Counted from the first letter of the stretch, positions 16,976 through 25,707 are shown. The stretch is DNA of 64,000 bases from Rheinheimera sp. (GCF_030690345.1 NZ_JAUYGV010000009.1:1-64000), one strand, 5' to 3'. Made by a program: numbers and translations. The notes: generated by a model from the letters alone, not told the origin.

Positions 16976-17998
16976 ATGTTGAACTACCTGAAACGACTGT
17001 TTTGCTGTGCGGTATTATTGGCCGCCACCCAAGCTGGCGCTGCGGACAAGGCGCCGGAGTATGGCCCACGCCTCCAAGGTTTCGATTACCCCTACCCGGT
17101 GCAGTATTTTGCTTTTAGCAGCCAGCAGCAACAGCTGGAAATGGCGTATCTGGATATAGCCGCTGCGCCGGATAGCGCAAACGGTAAAACCATAGTGCTA
17201 ATGCACGGCAAAAACTTTTGTGCTGCAACCTGGGTTGGCAGTATTAACGCGCTCAGTGCGGCCGGCTATCGCGTTATTGCTGCGGATCAAATCGGCTTTT
17301 GTAAATCCTCCAAGCCACAACAGTACCAGTTTAGTTTTCAGCAATTGGCAGCCAACACCCGCGCACTGCTGGATAACCTGAAAATTGGCAAGGTCAGTGT
17401 TATGGGTCATTCGATGGGCGGCATGTTGGCCAGCCGTTTTGCTCTGCAGTATCCCGACAGCACTGACACTTTGGTGATGGTTAACCCTATAGGGTTGGAA
17501 GATTGGAAAACCCTCGGTGTGCCCTACCGCACTGTTGATCAATGGTATCAGCGCGAGCTGAATACCTCTGCCGACGGCATTCGCAACTACCAGCGCAATA
17601 CCTATTATGCCGGCCAGTGGCGTGATGACTTTGAGCCCTGGGTACAAATGCAGGCCGGTATGTACCGCGGCAAAGGCCGTGAGCAGGTGGCGTGGAACTC
17701 GGCCTTAACGGCCGACATGATTTTTACCCAGCCGGTAATGTACGAGTTCCCGCTGCTTAAAATGCCGGTGATATTGCTGATAGGCGATAAAGACAATACC
17801 GCTATTGGTAAAGATGCCGCGCCCGAAGCATTGCGCCCACTGTTGGGTAATTACGCCAAACTGGGGCCAGCCACTGCCGCCGCTATACCGGATGCGCGCT
17901 TAATCCGCTTTGCTGATCTTGGCCATTCGCCGCATATTCAGGCACCGGAGCGTTTCCACCAGGCGCTGTTACAAGCGCTGGCGGCTAAGCCGCTATAA
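16976..17998 (+). CDS. Exported alpha/beta hydrolase
   Basis: A 340-residue serine hydrolase with a signal peptide (about 1-23, ending AGAA). The fold elements are all seen: oxyanion HGKNF (about 76-80), nucleophile elbow GHSMGG (about 142-147, serine), acid LIGDKDNT (about 266-273) and catalytic histidine in LGHSPH (about 315-320). AGGAGAT precedes the ATG. The natural ester or epoxide substrate cannot be told from sequence. It lies 65 bases after the FAD enzyme and may share its transcript. Confidence 0.85.
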   Translation: MLNYLKRLFCCAVLLAATQAGAADKAPEYGPRLQGFDYPYPVQYFAFSSQQQQLEMAYLDIAAAPDSANGKTIVLMHGKNFCAATWVGSINALSAAGYRVIAADQIGFCKSSKPQQYQFSFQQLAANTRALLDNLKIGKVSVMGHSMGGMLASRFALQYPDSTDTLVMVNPIGLEDWKTLGVPYRTVDQWYQRELNTSADGIRNYQRNTYYAGQWRDDFEPWVQMQAGMYRGKGREQVAWNSALTADMIFTQPVMYEFPLLKMPVILLIGDKDNTAIGKDAAPEALRPLLGNYAKLGPATAAAIPDARLIRFADLGHSPHIQAPERFHQALLQALAAKPL

Positions 17999-18023
17999 GC
18001 GCTGCCGGAAACACATTTAGCGG

Positions 18024-18365
18024 TTAATCGTCGCGGGTTAACACTTCCAGCAGTTCAATCTCAAAAATAAGGTTGCTGTTCGGTGGGATCATAGTGCCTA
18101 TCTGCCGCTCGCCATACGCCAGTGCCGCCGGTACCCACAGCTTACGCTTGCCGCCGGTTTTCATACCCTTCAGGCCCAATATCCAGCCCTGGATCACGCG
18201 GTTATTGCTGAGCACTATTTGAAACGGCTCGCCGCGTTTGTAAGATGAATCAAACTCGGTGCCATCTTCCAGCCAGCCACGGTAATGCGCGGTAATAAGC
18301 GCGCCGCGTTCAGCCGCTTTGCCGGTGCCTTCGATAATATCTTCAATTTTTACTTCGGCTTGCAT
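18024..18365 (-). CDS. Cytoplasmic FKBP-type peptidyl-prolyl isomerase
   Basis: A 113-residue single FKBP domain without signal peptide. Active-site segments AHYRGWLEDGTEFDSS, NNRVIQGWILGLKGM and PAALAYGERQIGT hold the usual tyrosine, tryptophan and aspartate ligands. A general folding helper; it differs from SlyD in having no metal-binding histidine tail. Just upstream in its own orientation lies the arfA 3' remnant. Confidence 0.9.
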   Translation of the reverse strand: MQAEVKIEDIIEGTGKAAERGALITAHYRGWLEDGTEFDSSYKRGEPFQIVLSNNRVIQGWILGLKGMKTGGKRKLWVPAALAYGERQIGTMIPPNSNLIFEIELLEVLTRDD

Positions 18366-18411
18366 GGGTTAGTCTTCAGATAGGATAAATGCCGGCATTA
18401 TAGCTAGATAT

Positions 18412-18528
18412 TTAATGCTGATGTCCAGAAACAACAAGGGCGTAATCTTTTGAATTACGCCTTTTGCGTTTGTCGGGCCCTTTGCCCTTTTTCGCCTTAA
18501 CCACCCAGGTTTGAAAAAGCTTTTCAGG
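18412..18528 (-). pseudogene. Displaced arfA 3' fragment
   Basis: Minus-strand frame following a TAG and without a start codon. Its translation (KLFQTWVVKAKKGKG, then RRNSKDYALVV) matches residues 26 to about 57 of the intact ArfA at 19669-19878. Over 93 aligned bases I count nine mismatches by eye. The first 25 codons are absent. The fragment keeps the arfA hairpin and may now act as terminator for the membrane-protein gene that ends nine bases upstream. Either a footprint of an insertion into arfA or the remains of a tandem duplication. Confidence 0.75.
18430..18522 (-). repeat. Direct repeat, copy A (arfA 3' half)
   Basis: Same orientation as copy B at 19711-19803. About 84 of 93 bases match, including a 32-base identical block over the hairpin. 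The two copies bracket the antitoxin, toxin and membrane-protein genes, with a repeat period of 1281 bases. Confidence 0.85.
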
Positions 18529-18536
18529 CTATATCA

Positions 18537-19124
18537 CTACTGATTAATTTGCCGCCGGCCTTCCGCTTCCTGCTGCAAAAAGCGCTGCTTTGCCTGTTGC
18601 TGCTGTTCTCTGGCAGTCAGATGCTGTGCCAACTGTGCTGTTTCATCCACGGTACCGCGCACAATAATTCGGCGCGTATCATTGTCAAAACATAAGGCTT
18701 CGTTTTTGCTCCATGCCATCATAGTTACCCGGTTAGTTAACAGTGTTAATGCGGGGCACGGCTGATAACCGGCGTATTCTGCCTTGTTGTCCCAATAAGC
18801 GTTAATGGCGAAACTGCCGATAACTACCAGAACCAAACCGGCCAGCACACCTATTGCAGTGGTTTTGCCGTTGTCAGCGGATAACGGTTGTTTGCGTAGC
18901 CCGCGCCACAGCCGGTTAGCAGCATAGCCGAGCATAAACACCAGAGCTACCAAAGCACCTGGCAGATAGCCATGGAAGCTACTCAGTACAATAAGGGGTT
19001 TGGCGCTGGAAATCTCAGCGAATTGTGTTTGCAGTGAATAGAGTAACGTCCAACTGCCTGCGATCAGCAAAATGCCGAAAAACAGCAGGGCAATAAAATC
19101 TTTAAGTATTGAGTTTTGGCTCAT
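18537..19124 (-). CDS. Three-helix membrane protein, unknown function
   Basis: A 195-residue protein with hydrophobic helices at about 9-30, 50-71 and 88-108. A soluble domain follows with two cysteines (about 122 and 145) and a glutamine-rich helical tail (about 165-195). No known family is recognised. It begins three bases after the toxin stop codon, so it is almost certainly translated with the toxin-antitoxin pair. That makes it possible third-component or cargo protein of the cassette. An ordinary unrelated passenger is equally possible. Confidence 0.7.
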   Translation of the reverse strand: MSQNSILKDFIALLFFGILLIAGSWTLLYSLQTQFAEISSAKPLIVLSSFHGYLPGALVALVFMLGYAANRLWRGLRKQPLSADNGKTTAIGVLAGLVLVVIGSFAINAYWDNKAEYAGYQPCPALTLLTNRVTMMAWSKNEALCFDNDTRRIIVRGTVDETAQLAQHLTAREQQQQAKQRFLQQEAEGRRQINQ

Positions 19125-19127
19125 CGG

Positions 19128-19415
19128 TTAGCCAATGTCTGTTAAATGCATTCGGCTTCTGATCACCGCTATTACTTCAATCTGCTCAGGTTTGATGTAA
19201 TAGATAATCCGGTAATCTCGGTATAACACTTCACGAATTTGCGCCAGATTATACTCAGGCACTATTCTGCCGGATAAAGGATGTTGGGCGATTTGCTCAG
19301 AGCGGCGTGTTATTTCATCAACCGTTTTAAGTGCATAAACTACTGAGTCTACAGCGATGTATTGAAAAATAGCATCCAGATGTTCTGCAGCATTTGCAGA
19401 CCAAAGTACTTTCAC
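19128..19415 (-). CDS. RelE/ParE-family toxin
   Basis: A 95-residue toxin with the family pattern: the opening VLWSANAAEHLDAIFQYIA, a middle GRIVPEYN-IREVLYRDYRIIYYI segment and the ending AVIRSRMH. Members either cleave mRNA at the ribosome (RelE) or poison gyrase (ParE). The IREV..YRIIYYI core and RxRM ending are closer to ParE-like members, but the target cannot be assigned. The antitoxin gene lies eleven bases upstream. Confidence 0.85.
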   Translation of the reverse strand: MKVLWSANAAEHLDAIFQYIAVDSVVYALKTVDEITRRSEQIAQHPLSGRIVPEYNLAQIREVLYRDYRIIYYIKPEQIEVIAVIRSRMHLTDIG

Positions 19416-19426
19416 TTAGTTCACTC

Positions 19427-19615
19427 TTACTCAGGCAAACCGTATTTTTGCCGGATTTCCTGCACAGATTGCAACTTACCCTGTTCGCTGTCACGTAAAC
19501 CATTTTCTATCGCCTGGCGTACGTAAATCTGCTCCATCAGATCGTCCCAGGTGGCATCAGCGGGCAGTTTATCTATCAGTTTATGGGCTTCATCTTTTCT
19601 TAACGGGCTTGGCAT
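19427..19615 (-). CDS. Antitoxin of the RelE/ParE pair
   Basis: A 62-residue acidic helical protein (ATWDDLMEQIYVRQAIENGL, then QEIRQKYGL) directly upstream of the toxin, in the usual antitoxin-first order. GAAGGAG stands eight bases before the ATG. Such antitoxins bind and block the toxin and usually repress their own promoter; no separate DNA-binding fold is clear here. Only 53 bases separate it from the arfA stop, so transcription may start there or run through from arfA. Confidence 0.78.
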   Translation of the reverse strand: MPSPLRKDEAHKLIDKLPADATWDDLMEQIYVRQAIENGLRDSEQGKLQSVQEIRQKYGLPE

Positions 19616-19668
19616 GGTTGCATCTCCTTCAACGCAGTAATTGTTGGCCGGATGCGGGTGAAAAGCAA

Positions 19669-19878
19669 TTAAAAAGCACTGGCATGTTGTTTAACACAGC
19701 GGCTTACCAAAACAACAAGGGCGTAATCTTTTGAATTACGCCCTTTGCGGTTGTAGGAGCCTTTGCCCTTTTTCGCCTTTACCACCCTGGTTTGAAACAA
19801 CTTACTGGTTACTAAGGCCTTAATCGCATTATCGCGGATCTCGCCGCGGCCATGCTCGAACGCCGCTGGTTTACTCAT
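19669..19878 (-). CDS. arfA: Alternative ribosome-rescue factor ArfA
   Basis: A 69-residue basic protein that recruits RF2 to ribosomes stalled on non-stop mRNA, a backup to tmRNA. Family marks are GEIRDNAIKALVTSKLFQTR and VVKAKKGKGSYNRKGR, as in E. coli ArfA. AGGAG precedes the ATG. As in E. coli, a hairpin lies inside the coding region, so most transcripts probably end before the stop codon and the truncated protein is made only when tmRNA is limiting. The last twelve codons after the hairpin are not conserved. A cassette sits immediately downstream. Confidence 0.92.
   Translation of the reverse strand: MSKPAAFEHGRGEIRDNAIKALVTSKLFQTRVVKAKKGKGSYNRKGRNSKDYALVVLVSRCVKQHASAF
19711..19803 (-). 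repeat. Direct repeat, copy B (inside arfA)
   Basis: The arfA-internal copy of the repeat described at 18430-18522. It spans codons 26 to about 56 and includes the regulatory hairpin. Confidence 0.85.
19719..19743 (-). terminator. arfA intragenic hairpin (self-regulating terminator)
   Basis: GGGCGTAAT (minus strand, 19743-19735) pairs with ATTACGCCC (19727-19719) around a seven-base loop, followed by TTGTTGTTTT. In E. coli arfA a similar stem-loop is a terminator and RNase III site that makes the mRNA non-stop; position and form agree. Confidence 0.8.
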
Positions 19879-20011
19879 CTTGCTACTCCTGTTGAAAAAA
19901 CGCGCAAAGTGTAACTGCGGGTTTAGGTCTTAGCAAGCGCAATAAGTTCCGTTTAAGTTACCAGAGCAATAAGCGCTGGCCGCGTGTGGTCTTTCTAACA
20001 AGCTGCCGTAC

Positions 20012-20497
20012 TTACCATAAAGTTTGCTTCGACACTGCCAGCCACATAATCACCAATACCGTAAGCGGCAGGGTAATTAGTGCCAGGTTGGTAAAGCCTT
20101 TATGGTAAAAGCTAATCATCGCTTGCTCGCGTAGGCTCAGCGCTGTGCCTCTGCTGCGCTTTTCGGTCAGCTTTTTAACCTTCCAGTTACCCAGCCAAAT
20201 ATCGACAATTTCCAACGGCACTATGAGTAACAGCACCAGCCACAGCTTCTGTTGCAACCAGGGCATAGCAATAAAACCGTAATGAAATGCCATAGCAGCG
20301 CCGCTGAGTAACAAAGTGCACAGCGCTATATGCTCCAGCGTAATAGTCCAGAAAAACACCCGGTATACTTTGGCAGTAGCGGGCGATAACTCACCTTCTT
20401 GCTGTTGCATATAGCGCAGTACCAACCAGGAGCCGATGGCGGGGCCTAACCACATGATCAGCGAGCCCAAATGCAATACTTTAAGCGCAGCGTACAC
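20012..20497 (-). CDS. Four-helix integral membrane protein
   Basis: A 161-residue protein with hydrophobic segments at about 6-25, 48-68, 75-98 and 135-158, several aromatic residues and a conserved-looking first helix (LKVLHLGSLIMWLGPAIGSW). It resembles small predicted membrane proteins such as the DUF2269 group, but I cannot confirm this. The GTG start at 20497 is chosen for its GGGGAG ribosome site; the longer frame begins inside the upstream gene. It overlaps that gene by 17 bases, so the two form an operon. Confidence 0.65.
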   Translation of the reverse strand: MYAALKVLHLGSLIMWLGPAIGSWLVLRYMQQQEGELSPATAKVYRVFFWTITLEHIALCTLLLSGAAMAFHYGFIAMPWLQQKLWLVLLLIVPLEIVDIWLGNWKVKKLTEKRSRGTALSLREQAMISFYHKGFTNLALITLPLTVLVIMWLAVSKQTLW

Positions 20498-21131
20498 GTT
20501 GATCTCCCCATAGTCTCCATGCAATAAGCACAAACCACAGCGTGCTTAACGCCATACTGGCTGCGGTAAAATACTCGGCCAGCTTTAGTTGTTGCAAGGC
20601 GATGCTAACGGATAACCCCAACCCCAGCAGCCAGGCTACTATACCCGGATACAGCCACAGCTTAAGCGCAGGTTGCTGCTTTAACAGCGCCAGCGTTAAC
20701 AACATACCACCCAGGTTATACAAGCCATTACCGAGAAAGCCGGTCAGGTGCATAGCCAGGTTATCGATAAACTGCAGCAGAGCAATATCGGTAACCGCAA
20801 CTTGCGGCATAACAAAGGCATACAAGGTTTCGGCCATCAGATCCGGTGCCATCCCCAGTGCCACCAGCAAGACGCCGTACTGGCGGGCAGCACCCGGTTG
20901 CAGTTCCGTTGACAGCATCACCGCAAACGCCAGCAGGCTTAGCGCGGCGGCCATCCAGCTTAGCCAGCCCCATTGCCATAACGTCAGGTTGGCGTTGATA
21001 TAAGCCAGCCGGGTGGCTAAATCATCGCCGACCGGCAACCCCGGCCGCATCGGGCCGTTCATCATTAAGCAGGCAATAAAGATCAGCAGTGCAATCAGTA
21101 AGGTAGTGTAAAAGTAATACGGTTTTGGCAT
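20481..21131 (-). CDS. Six-helix integral membrane protein
   Basis: A 216-residue hydrophobic protein with about six transmembrane helices (about 7-25, 52-72, 82-103, 120-145, 155-175, 185-207). No catalytic or transport motif is recognised. It overlaps the downstream four-helix gene. The two may form a small membrane complex, but this is inference from linkage only. Confidence 0.65.
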   Translation of the reverse strand: MPKPYYFYTTLLIALLIFIACLMMNGPMRPGLPVGDDLATRLAYINANLTLWQWGWLSWMAAALSLLAFAVMLSTELQPGAARQYGVLLVALGMAPDLMAETLYAFVMPQVAVTDIALLQFIDNLAMHLTGFLGNGLYNLGGMLLTLALLKQQPALKLWLYPGIVAWLLGLGLSVSIALQQLKLAEYFTAASMALSTLWFVLIAWRLWGDQRVRCA

Positions 21132-21337
21132 CTTTATTCGCCCGAGATTTCTAAATAAGCATCATAACTGCGACAGAGAAAAACTCCATAGCTTCACGTG
21201 GAGTTAAATCATTTTACAGCTCCAAAAAAAACATAAAAAATACATATAAATGATAATTTGCTGATATTTAATTCGTTTTATTTAATTTAATTTTCTTATA
21301 TGGAAACATTTGACGGCTTACAACATAGGAGATAAGC

Positions 21338-22159
21338 ATGAAAACTAAAGTATTGGTAGCCGCTACATTTTTGTTGGGCAGCACTACATGTTATGCCGTT
21401 GATAATTCACTACCTGCGAGCTGTGAGTATGGCCGCGTCAAGCAGTACGATGTTGCTGCTTCTGAAGTAGCATCAGCGGTACAAAGTGGATTAGCGCTTT
21501 ATGGTAATCCTTATGATGTATCCAGCTGGGCAGAATTTGCTTACAGTCTCGGCTCATTATTGAATAGTTTTGATTATCTCAGAATAGAAGCCCCAAGCCA
21601 TGTACTACAGGGCGTCCCTTTTACTTTCAAAGGTAACTTATTCGATACTTTTGCTTATGTTAACTTCCATAGTTCAGAAAAAGGTTATGTCGGACGGGAT
21701 AAATCCAGCATAGAAGCCAATGCATATTATGATACTCAGTTCGAAACTACATATGGCTACGGCTTGGCTTGGGTTACCAGAGGCGGCTTATGCTCAGCGC
21801 AGGGCGTTTGGATACAGAAGAAACCTGATTTTGAACTGGTATCACTAACCTATGGACGAGCGGTAATTAAGGTTAATATTGATCAGTATTCCAAGGCTGC
21901 AAAAGACCCTAACACCCGGGCTAATATAAGACTTCACGGCATGGCTCTTGAAGGTAGCAAAATAGATCATTATCCGTATTCATTTGACCAGAGGACAGGC
22001 AACATTATTGTGAATTTTGCTTCAGACTATTTTGGAAATGATTTCAGAGTTTACGCGACTATTAATGACGGTACTTATACTACCGTGAAGTACTTGGGTA
22101 AAGTTACAGGGGGCAGTGGTAACCATCAGCCGTGCCCCACTTGTAATACTGATATTTAA
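21338..22159 (+). CDS. Exported orphan protein
   Basis: A 273-residue protein with a clear signal peptide (about 1-20, ending CYA) and no recognised domain. The mature part is rich in Tyr, Asp and Ser. It has a beta-like C-terminal half (RAVIKVNI, NIIVNFASDYF) and ends CPTC-containing. The upstream 200 bases are much more AT-rich than the surroundings and the codon choice is less GC-rich than its neighbours, so recent acquisition is possible. AGGAGATAAGC precedes the ATG. It is monocistronic, with a strong hairpin after it. Confidence 0.7.
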   Translation: MKTKVLVAATFLLGSTTCYAVDNSLPASCEYGRVKQYDVAASEVASAVQSGLALYGNPYDVSSWAEFAYSLGSLLNSFDYLRIEAPSHVLQGVPFTFKGNLFDTFAYVNFHSSEKGYVGRDKSSIEANAYYDTQFETTYGYGLAWVTRGGLCSAQGVWIQKKPDFELVSLTYGRAVIKVNIDQYSKAAKDPNTRANIRLHGMALEGSKIDHYPYSFDQRTGNIIVNFASDYFGNDFRVYATINDGTYTTVKYLGKVTGGSGNHQPCPTCNTDI

Positions 22160-22165
22160 AGCCCG

Positions 22166-22192
22166 GAGGAGCACTGTTCTACAGTGCTCCTC
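22166..22192. terminator. Twelve-pair hairpin between convergent genes
   Basis: GAGGAGCACTGT (22166-22177) pairs perfectly with ACAGTGCTCCTC (22181-22192) around TCT. The following T content is modest. It probably ends transcripts of both the orphan gene and the ilv operon. Confidence 0.7.
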
Positions 22193-22223
22193 ACCTTCAA
22201 TATATTAAGCTTTAGTTTCTCAA

Positions 22224-23792
22224 CTAATTTGCAGTCAAGAAGGTTTTATAAGCCTTGTTGCCACTAACAAGTTGATACTGGTAGCCCAGTTTATCCAGAT
22301 AAGCCGCGATATCGTTGTGGCTGGCCGCTTCAAAGCCGGCCAGTACATCGCCGGTGGCAGCGCCGTGGTTACGATAGTGAAACAGGGTTATATTCCAGTG
22401 CTCGCCCAGGGTGTTTAAGAAATTCATTAACGCACCTGGGTATTCCGGAAAGTTAAACTGATACACCTGCTCTTGTAACAGCCGGGGCGGCATACCGCCA
22501 ACCATATGCCTTACATGCAGTTTGGCCAGCTCGTCATCAGACAAGTCCAGATAGGTATAACCGGCATCGCTCAGTAGCTTAGTGACGGTATTTAATTCTT
22601 GCTGACCATGGCGCAGTTTAATGCCAACAAAGATATGCGCTTTATTATCGCTGGCATAACGGTAGTTAAATTCGGTAATAGCCCGTCCGCCCAGGGTTTG
22701 GCAAAAGCGGCGAAAGCTGCCTTTTTCTTCCGGAATAGTTACGGCAAATACCGCTTCTTTTTTCTCGCCCAGTTCACAACGCTCGGACACATAACGCAGC
22801 GTATCAAAGTTTAAATTGGCCCCGCTTAGCACAGCAGCGAACTGCTGCGGTTTAGTTAAGGTGCTGTTTTTCAGCTGCTGGCTGTATTTTTTTAAGCCAG
22901 CCAGCGCCAAAGCGCCGGCCGGTTCCGCTACAGCGCGTAAATCGTCAAAAATATCTTTAATGGCGGCGCAAATTTCATCGCTGCTAACGGTAACCACTTC
23001 ATCGCAAAAGCGTTTTGCCAGATTAAAATTCTCTGTGCCGATGCGTTTTACCGCCACGCCGTCGGCAAATAAGCCGACCCGCTCCAGTGTTACCGGCGAC
23101 CCGGCGGCCATGGCAGCTTTTAAACAGGCCGCATCTTCCGGCTCTACGCCTATCACTCTGACATTCGGCTGTATTGCCTTGATATACACTGCCATACCGG
23201 CCAGCAAGCCTCCACCACCAACCGGAATAAACACCGCGTTTAACTGGTTATGCTGGCTAAGCAGCTCTTTGGCCACGGTGCCCTGGCCTGCGATTACGTC
23301 GCAATCATCAAACGGTGGGATATACAGCGCGCCCTCGGTATTGGCCAGGTTAATAGCGTAGCTGTTGGCTTCGTCAAAGGCGGTGCCGTGCAGCACCACA
23401 TTGCCGCCGAGTGCTTTTACCGCCGCGACTTTGATTTCCGGTGTAGTGATCGGCATAACAATAGTGGCATTAAGCCCCAGTTTGCTGGCAGATAACGCCA
23501 CGCCCTGGGCATGGTTACCGGCCGAGGCGCACACCACACTGGCATCGGGGCTGTGCTGTTTTACTTTGTGCAGTTTATGAAAAGCACCGCGCAGCTTAAA
23601 CGAATACACCGGCTGTTTGTCTTCGCGCTTTAGCAGCACATTATGGCCCAGCCGTTGGCTCAGCTTTGTCATGGCATCCAGCGGCGTTTCTACCGCGGCC
23701 TGATATACCGGCGACAGCAAAATCTCACGCAGATACTGCTGCATCAAATCGGTATCTGTCTGTGCTGGTTGTACTGTTGCCAGGTTGTTCAT
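22224..23792 (-). CDS. ilvA: Biosynthetic threonine ammonia-lyase IlvA
   Basis: PLP enzyme that deaminates threonine to 2-oxobutanoate, the committed step of isoleucine synthesis. The 522 residues include the catalytic PLP lysine in YSFKLRGAF (about 63-71), the phosphate-binding glycine loop PVGGGGLLAG (about 190-199), and two C-terminal ACT-like regulatory domains (about 340-515) for isoleucine inhibition and valine activation. The regulatory half separates it from catabolic TdcB. It is the last gene of the ilvLGMDA operon, and its ATG overlaps the ilvD stop. Confidence 0.96.
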   Translation of the reverse strand: MNNLATVQPAQTDTDLMQQYLREILLSPVYQAAVETPLDAMTKLSQRLGHNVLLKREDKQPVYSFKLRGAFHKLHKVKQHSPDASVVCASAGNHAQGVALSASKLGLNATIVMPITTPEIKVAAVKALGGNVVLHGTAFDEANSYAINLANTEGALYIPPFDDCDVIAGQGTVAKELLSQHNQLNAVFIPVGGGGLLAGMAVYIKAIQPNVRVIGVEPEDAACLKAAMAAGSPVTLERVGLFADGVAVKRIGTENFNLAKRFCDEVVTVSSDEICAAIKDIFDDLRAVAEPAGALALAGLKKYSQQLKNSTLTKPQQFAAVLSGANLNFDTLRYVSERCELGEKKEAVFAVTIPEEKGSFRRFCQTLGGRAITEFNYRYASDNKAHIFVGIKLRHGQQELNTVTKLLSDAGYTYLDLSDDELAKLHVRHMVGGMPPRLLQEQVYQFNFPEYPGALMNFLNTLGEHWNITLFHYRNHGAATGDVLAGFEAASHNDIAAYLDKLGYQYQLVSGNKAYKTFLTAN

Positions 23793-25642
23793 TACTCCTC
23801 CAACTTCGACAAATCCCGCACAGCACCTTTGTCAGCGCTGCTTGCCAGCAGGGCATAGGCTTTTAATGCTGAACTGACCACCCGCTGCCGGTTCTGTGGT
23901 TTCCAGCCCTGCTTGCCTTTGGCATCCGTAGCTGTGCGGCGTCGCGCCAGCTCGTCATCGCTGATGGCAATACCAATTTTGCGGTTGGGAATATCAATCT
24001 CAATTTTGTCGCCTTCCTGCACCAGCGCGATAGCGCCGCCGCTGGCGGCTTCCGGTGACACATGGCCAATCGACAAACCGGAGGTACCGCCGGAAAAGCG
24101 GCCATCGGTGATCAAGGCACAAGCTTTACCCAGCCCCATCGATTTTAAGTAACTGGTGGGGTACAGCATTTCCTGCATGCCCGGCCCACCTTTAGGGCCC
24201 TCGTAGCGGATAATTACCGCGTCACCGGCAACTACTTTGCCTTTTAATATCGCTTCTACCGCATCATCCTGGCTTTCAAACACCCGGGCGCGGCCGCTAA
24301 ATACCAGATTCTCCGGCTCTACCCCGGCAGTTTTTACAATACAGCCCTGCGGTGCCAGATTACCAAACAGTACGGCCAAGCCGCCGTCTTGCGAATAAGC
24401 ATGTTCTTTACTGCGGATACAGCCTTCTACCCGGTCGTCGTCGACACTGGGGTAACGGCAGTTTTGTGAAAATGCCTGGGTGGTGCGGATCCCGGCCGGG
24501 CCGGCAGCGTAAAACTGCTGCACGTCAGTGGATGGGCTGGTTTTCAGATCCCATTGCTCCAGCACCGCTGCCAGCGAGCTGCCCGACACATGCGGCGTGT
24601 TGGGGTTTAACAAACCGGCACGGTTCAGCTCGGCTAAAATGCCGATAACGCCACCGGCACGGTGTACATCTTCCATATGGTACTTTTGCGTTGACGGCGC
24701 GACCTTGCATAAATGCGGCACTATGCGTGATAAGCGGTCAATATCGGCCATGGTAAAGTCGACTTCTGCTTCCTGCGCTGCGGCCAGCAAATGCAGCACA
24801 GTATTGGTTGAGCCGCCCATGGCGATATCCAGCATCATGGCATTTTCAAAGGCGGTTTTATTGCCGATACTGCGCGGTAAGGCGCTGGCATCGTCATGTT
24901 TGTACCAACGGTTGCACAGCTCCATAATTCTGAAACCGGCTTGCACAAACAGCTGTTTACGATCAGCATGGGTCGCCAACAGCGAGCCATTACCCGGCTG
25001 GCCTAAGCCTAAAGCTTCAACTAAACAGTTCATCGAGTTGGCAGTAAACATACCCGAGCAGCTGCCGCAGGTTGGGCAGGCGCTGCGCTCAATTTGCTCG
25101 CTGTCGCTGTCGCTTACTTTAGGATCAGCCGCCGACACCATCGCATCAACTAAATCCAGCTTGATAATTTGATCCGACAACTTGGTTTTGCCCGCTTCCA
25201 TCGGCCCGCCGGAGACAAAAATGGCCGGTACGTTTAAGCGCATCGCCGCCATTAGCATGCCCGGGGTAATTTTGTCGCAGTTAGAAATACACACCATGGC
25301 ATCGGCGCAATGAGCATTCACCATATACTCTACTGAGTCAGCAATCAGCTCGCGCGACGGCAGGCTGTACAACATGCCGCCATGGCCCATGGCTATGCCG
25401 TCATCCACCGCTATAGTATTGAATTCTTTAGCGATACCACCGGCATCTTCAATGCTTTTTGCTACCAACTTGCCCAAGTCTCGCAGATGCACATGGCCCG
25501 GCACAAACTCGCAGAATGAATTCACTACGGCAATAATCGGCTTACCAAAATCGGTGTCTTTAACGCCGGTGGCACGCCACAGGGCGCGGGCACCTGCCAT
25601 ATTGCGGCCTTCGGTAACGGTGGCGGATCTTAACTTTGGCAT
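23792..25642 (-). CDS. ilvD: Dihydroxy-acid dehydratase IlvD
   Basis: Fe-S enzyme that dehydrates 2,3-dihydroxy acids to the keto acid precursors of isoleucine and valine. The 616 residues match the family. Cluster and Mg ligands are in [10 protein letters not shown] (about 120-129) and [17 protein letters not shown] (about 193-209), and the active-site serine region [19 protein letters not shown] lies near 515-533. It has the same stop/start overlap with ilvA as seen in tight operons, and a 65-base gap from ilvM where E. coli has ilvE. Confidence 0.97.
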   Translation of the reverse strand: MPKLRSATVTEGRNMAGARALWRATGVKDTDFGKPIIAVVNSFCEFVPGHVHLRDLGKLVAKSIEDAGGIAKEFNTIAVDDGIAMGHGGMLYSLPSRELIADSVEYMVNAHCADAMVCISNCDKITPGMLMAAMRLNVPAIFVSGGPMEAGKTKLSDQIIKLDLVDAMVSAADPKVSDSDSEQIERSACPTCGSCSGMFTANSMNCLVEALGLGQPGNGSLLATHADRKQLFVQAGFRIMELCNRWYKHDDASALPRSIGNKTAFENAMMLDIAMGGSTNTVLHLLAAAQEAEVDFTMADIDRLSRIVPHLCKVAPSTQKYHMEDVHRAGGVIGILAELNRAGLLNPNTPHVSGSSLAAVLEQWDLKTSPSTDVQQFYAAGPAGIRTTQAFSQNCRYPSVDDDRVEGCIRSKEHAYSQDGGLAVLFGNLAPQGCIVKTAGVEPENLVFSGRARVFESQDDAVEAILKGKVVAGDAVIIRYEGPKGGPGMQEMLYPTSYLKSMGLGKACALITDGRFSGGTSGLSIGHVSPEAASGGAIALVQEGDKIEIDIPNRKIGIAISDDELARRRTATDAKGKQGWKPQNRQRVVSSALKAYALLASSADKGAVRDLSKLEE

Positions 25643-25707
25643 TGCGGTACTCCGTGTATTCGGTAAATAAAAAAGTATAGGTTTAATTCAGTGTGTTTAA
25701 TTCAGCG

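Noticed and set aside
17198..17647. 149-codon minus-strand frame inside the alpha/beta hydrolase gene
   Set aside because: The hydrolase catalytic motifs on the plus strand are intact, so the antisense frame is incidental.
18537..19615. Integron gene cassette
   Set aside because: The flanking repeats are arfA coding sequence, and no attC-like core sites or integrase were seen.
22816..23361. 181-codon plus-strand frame inside ilvA
   Set aside because: Shadow of ilvA on the opposite strand; composition and lack of domains argue against coding.
24528..25172. 214-codon plus-strand frame inside ilvD
   Set aside because: Antisense to a fully conserved ilvD, without ribosome site or family resemblance.
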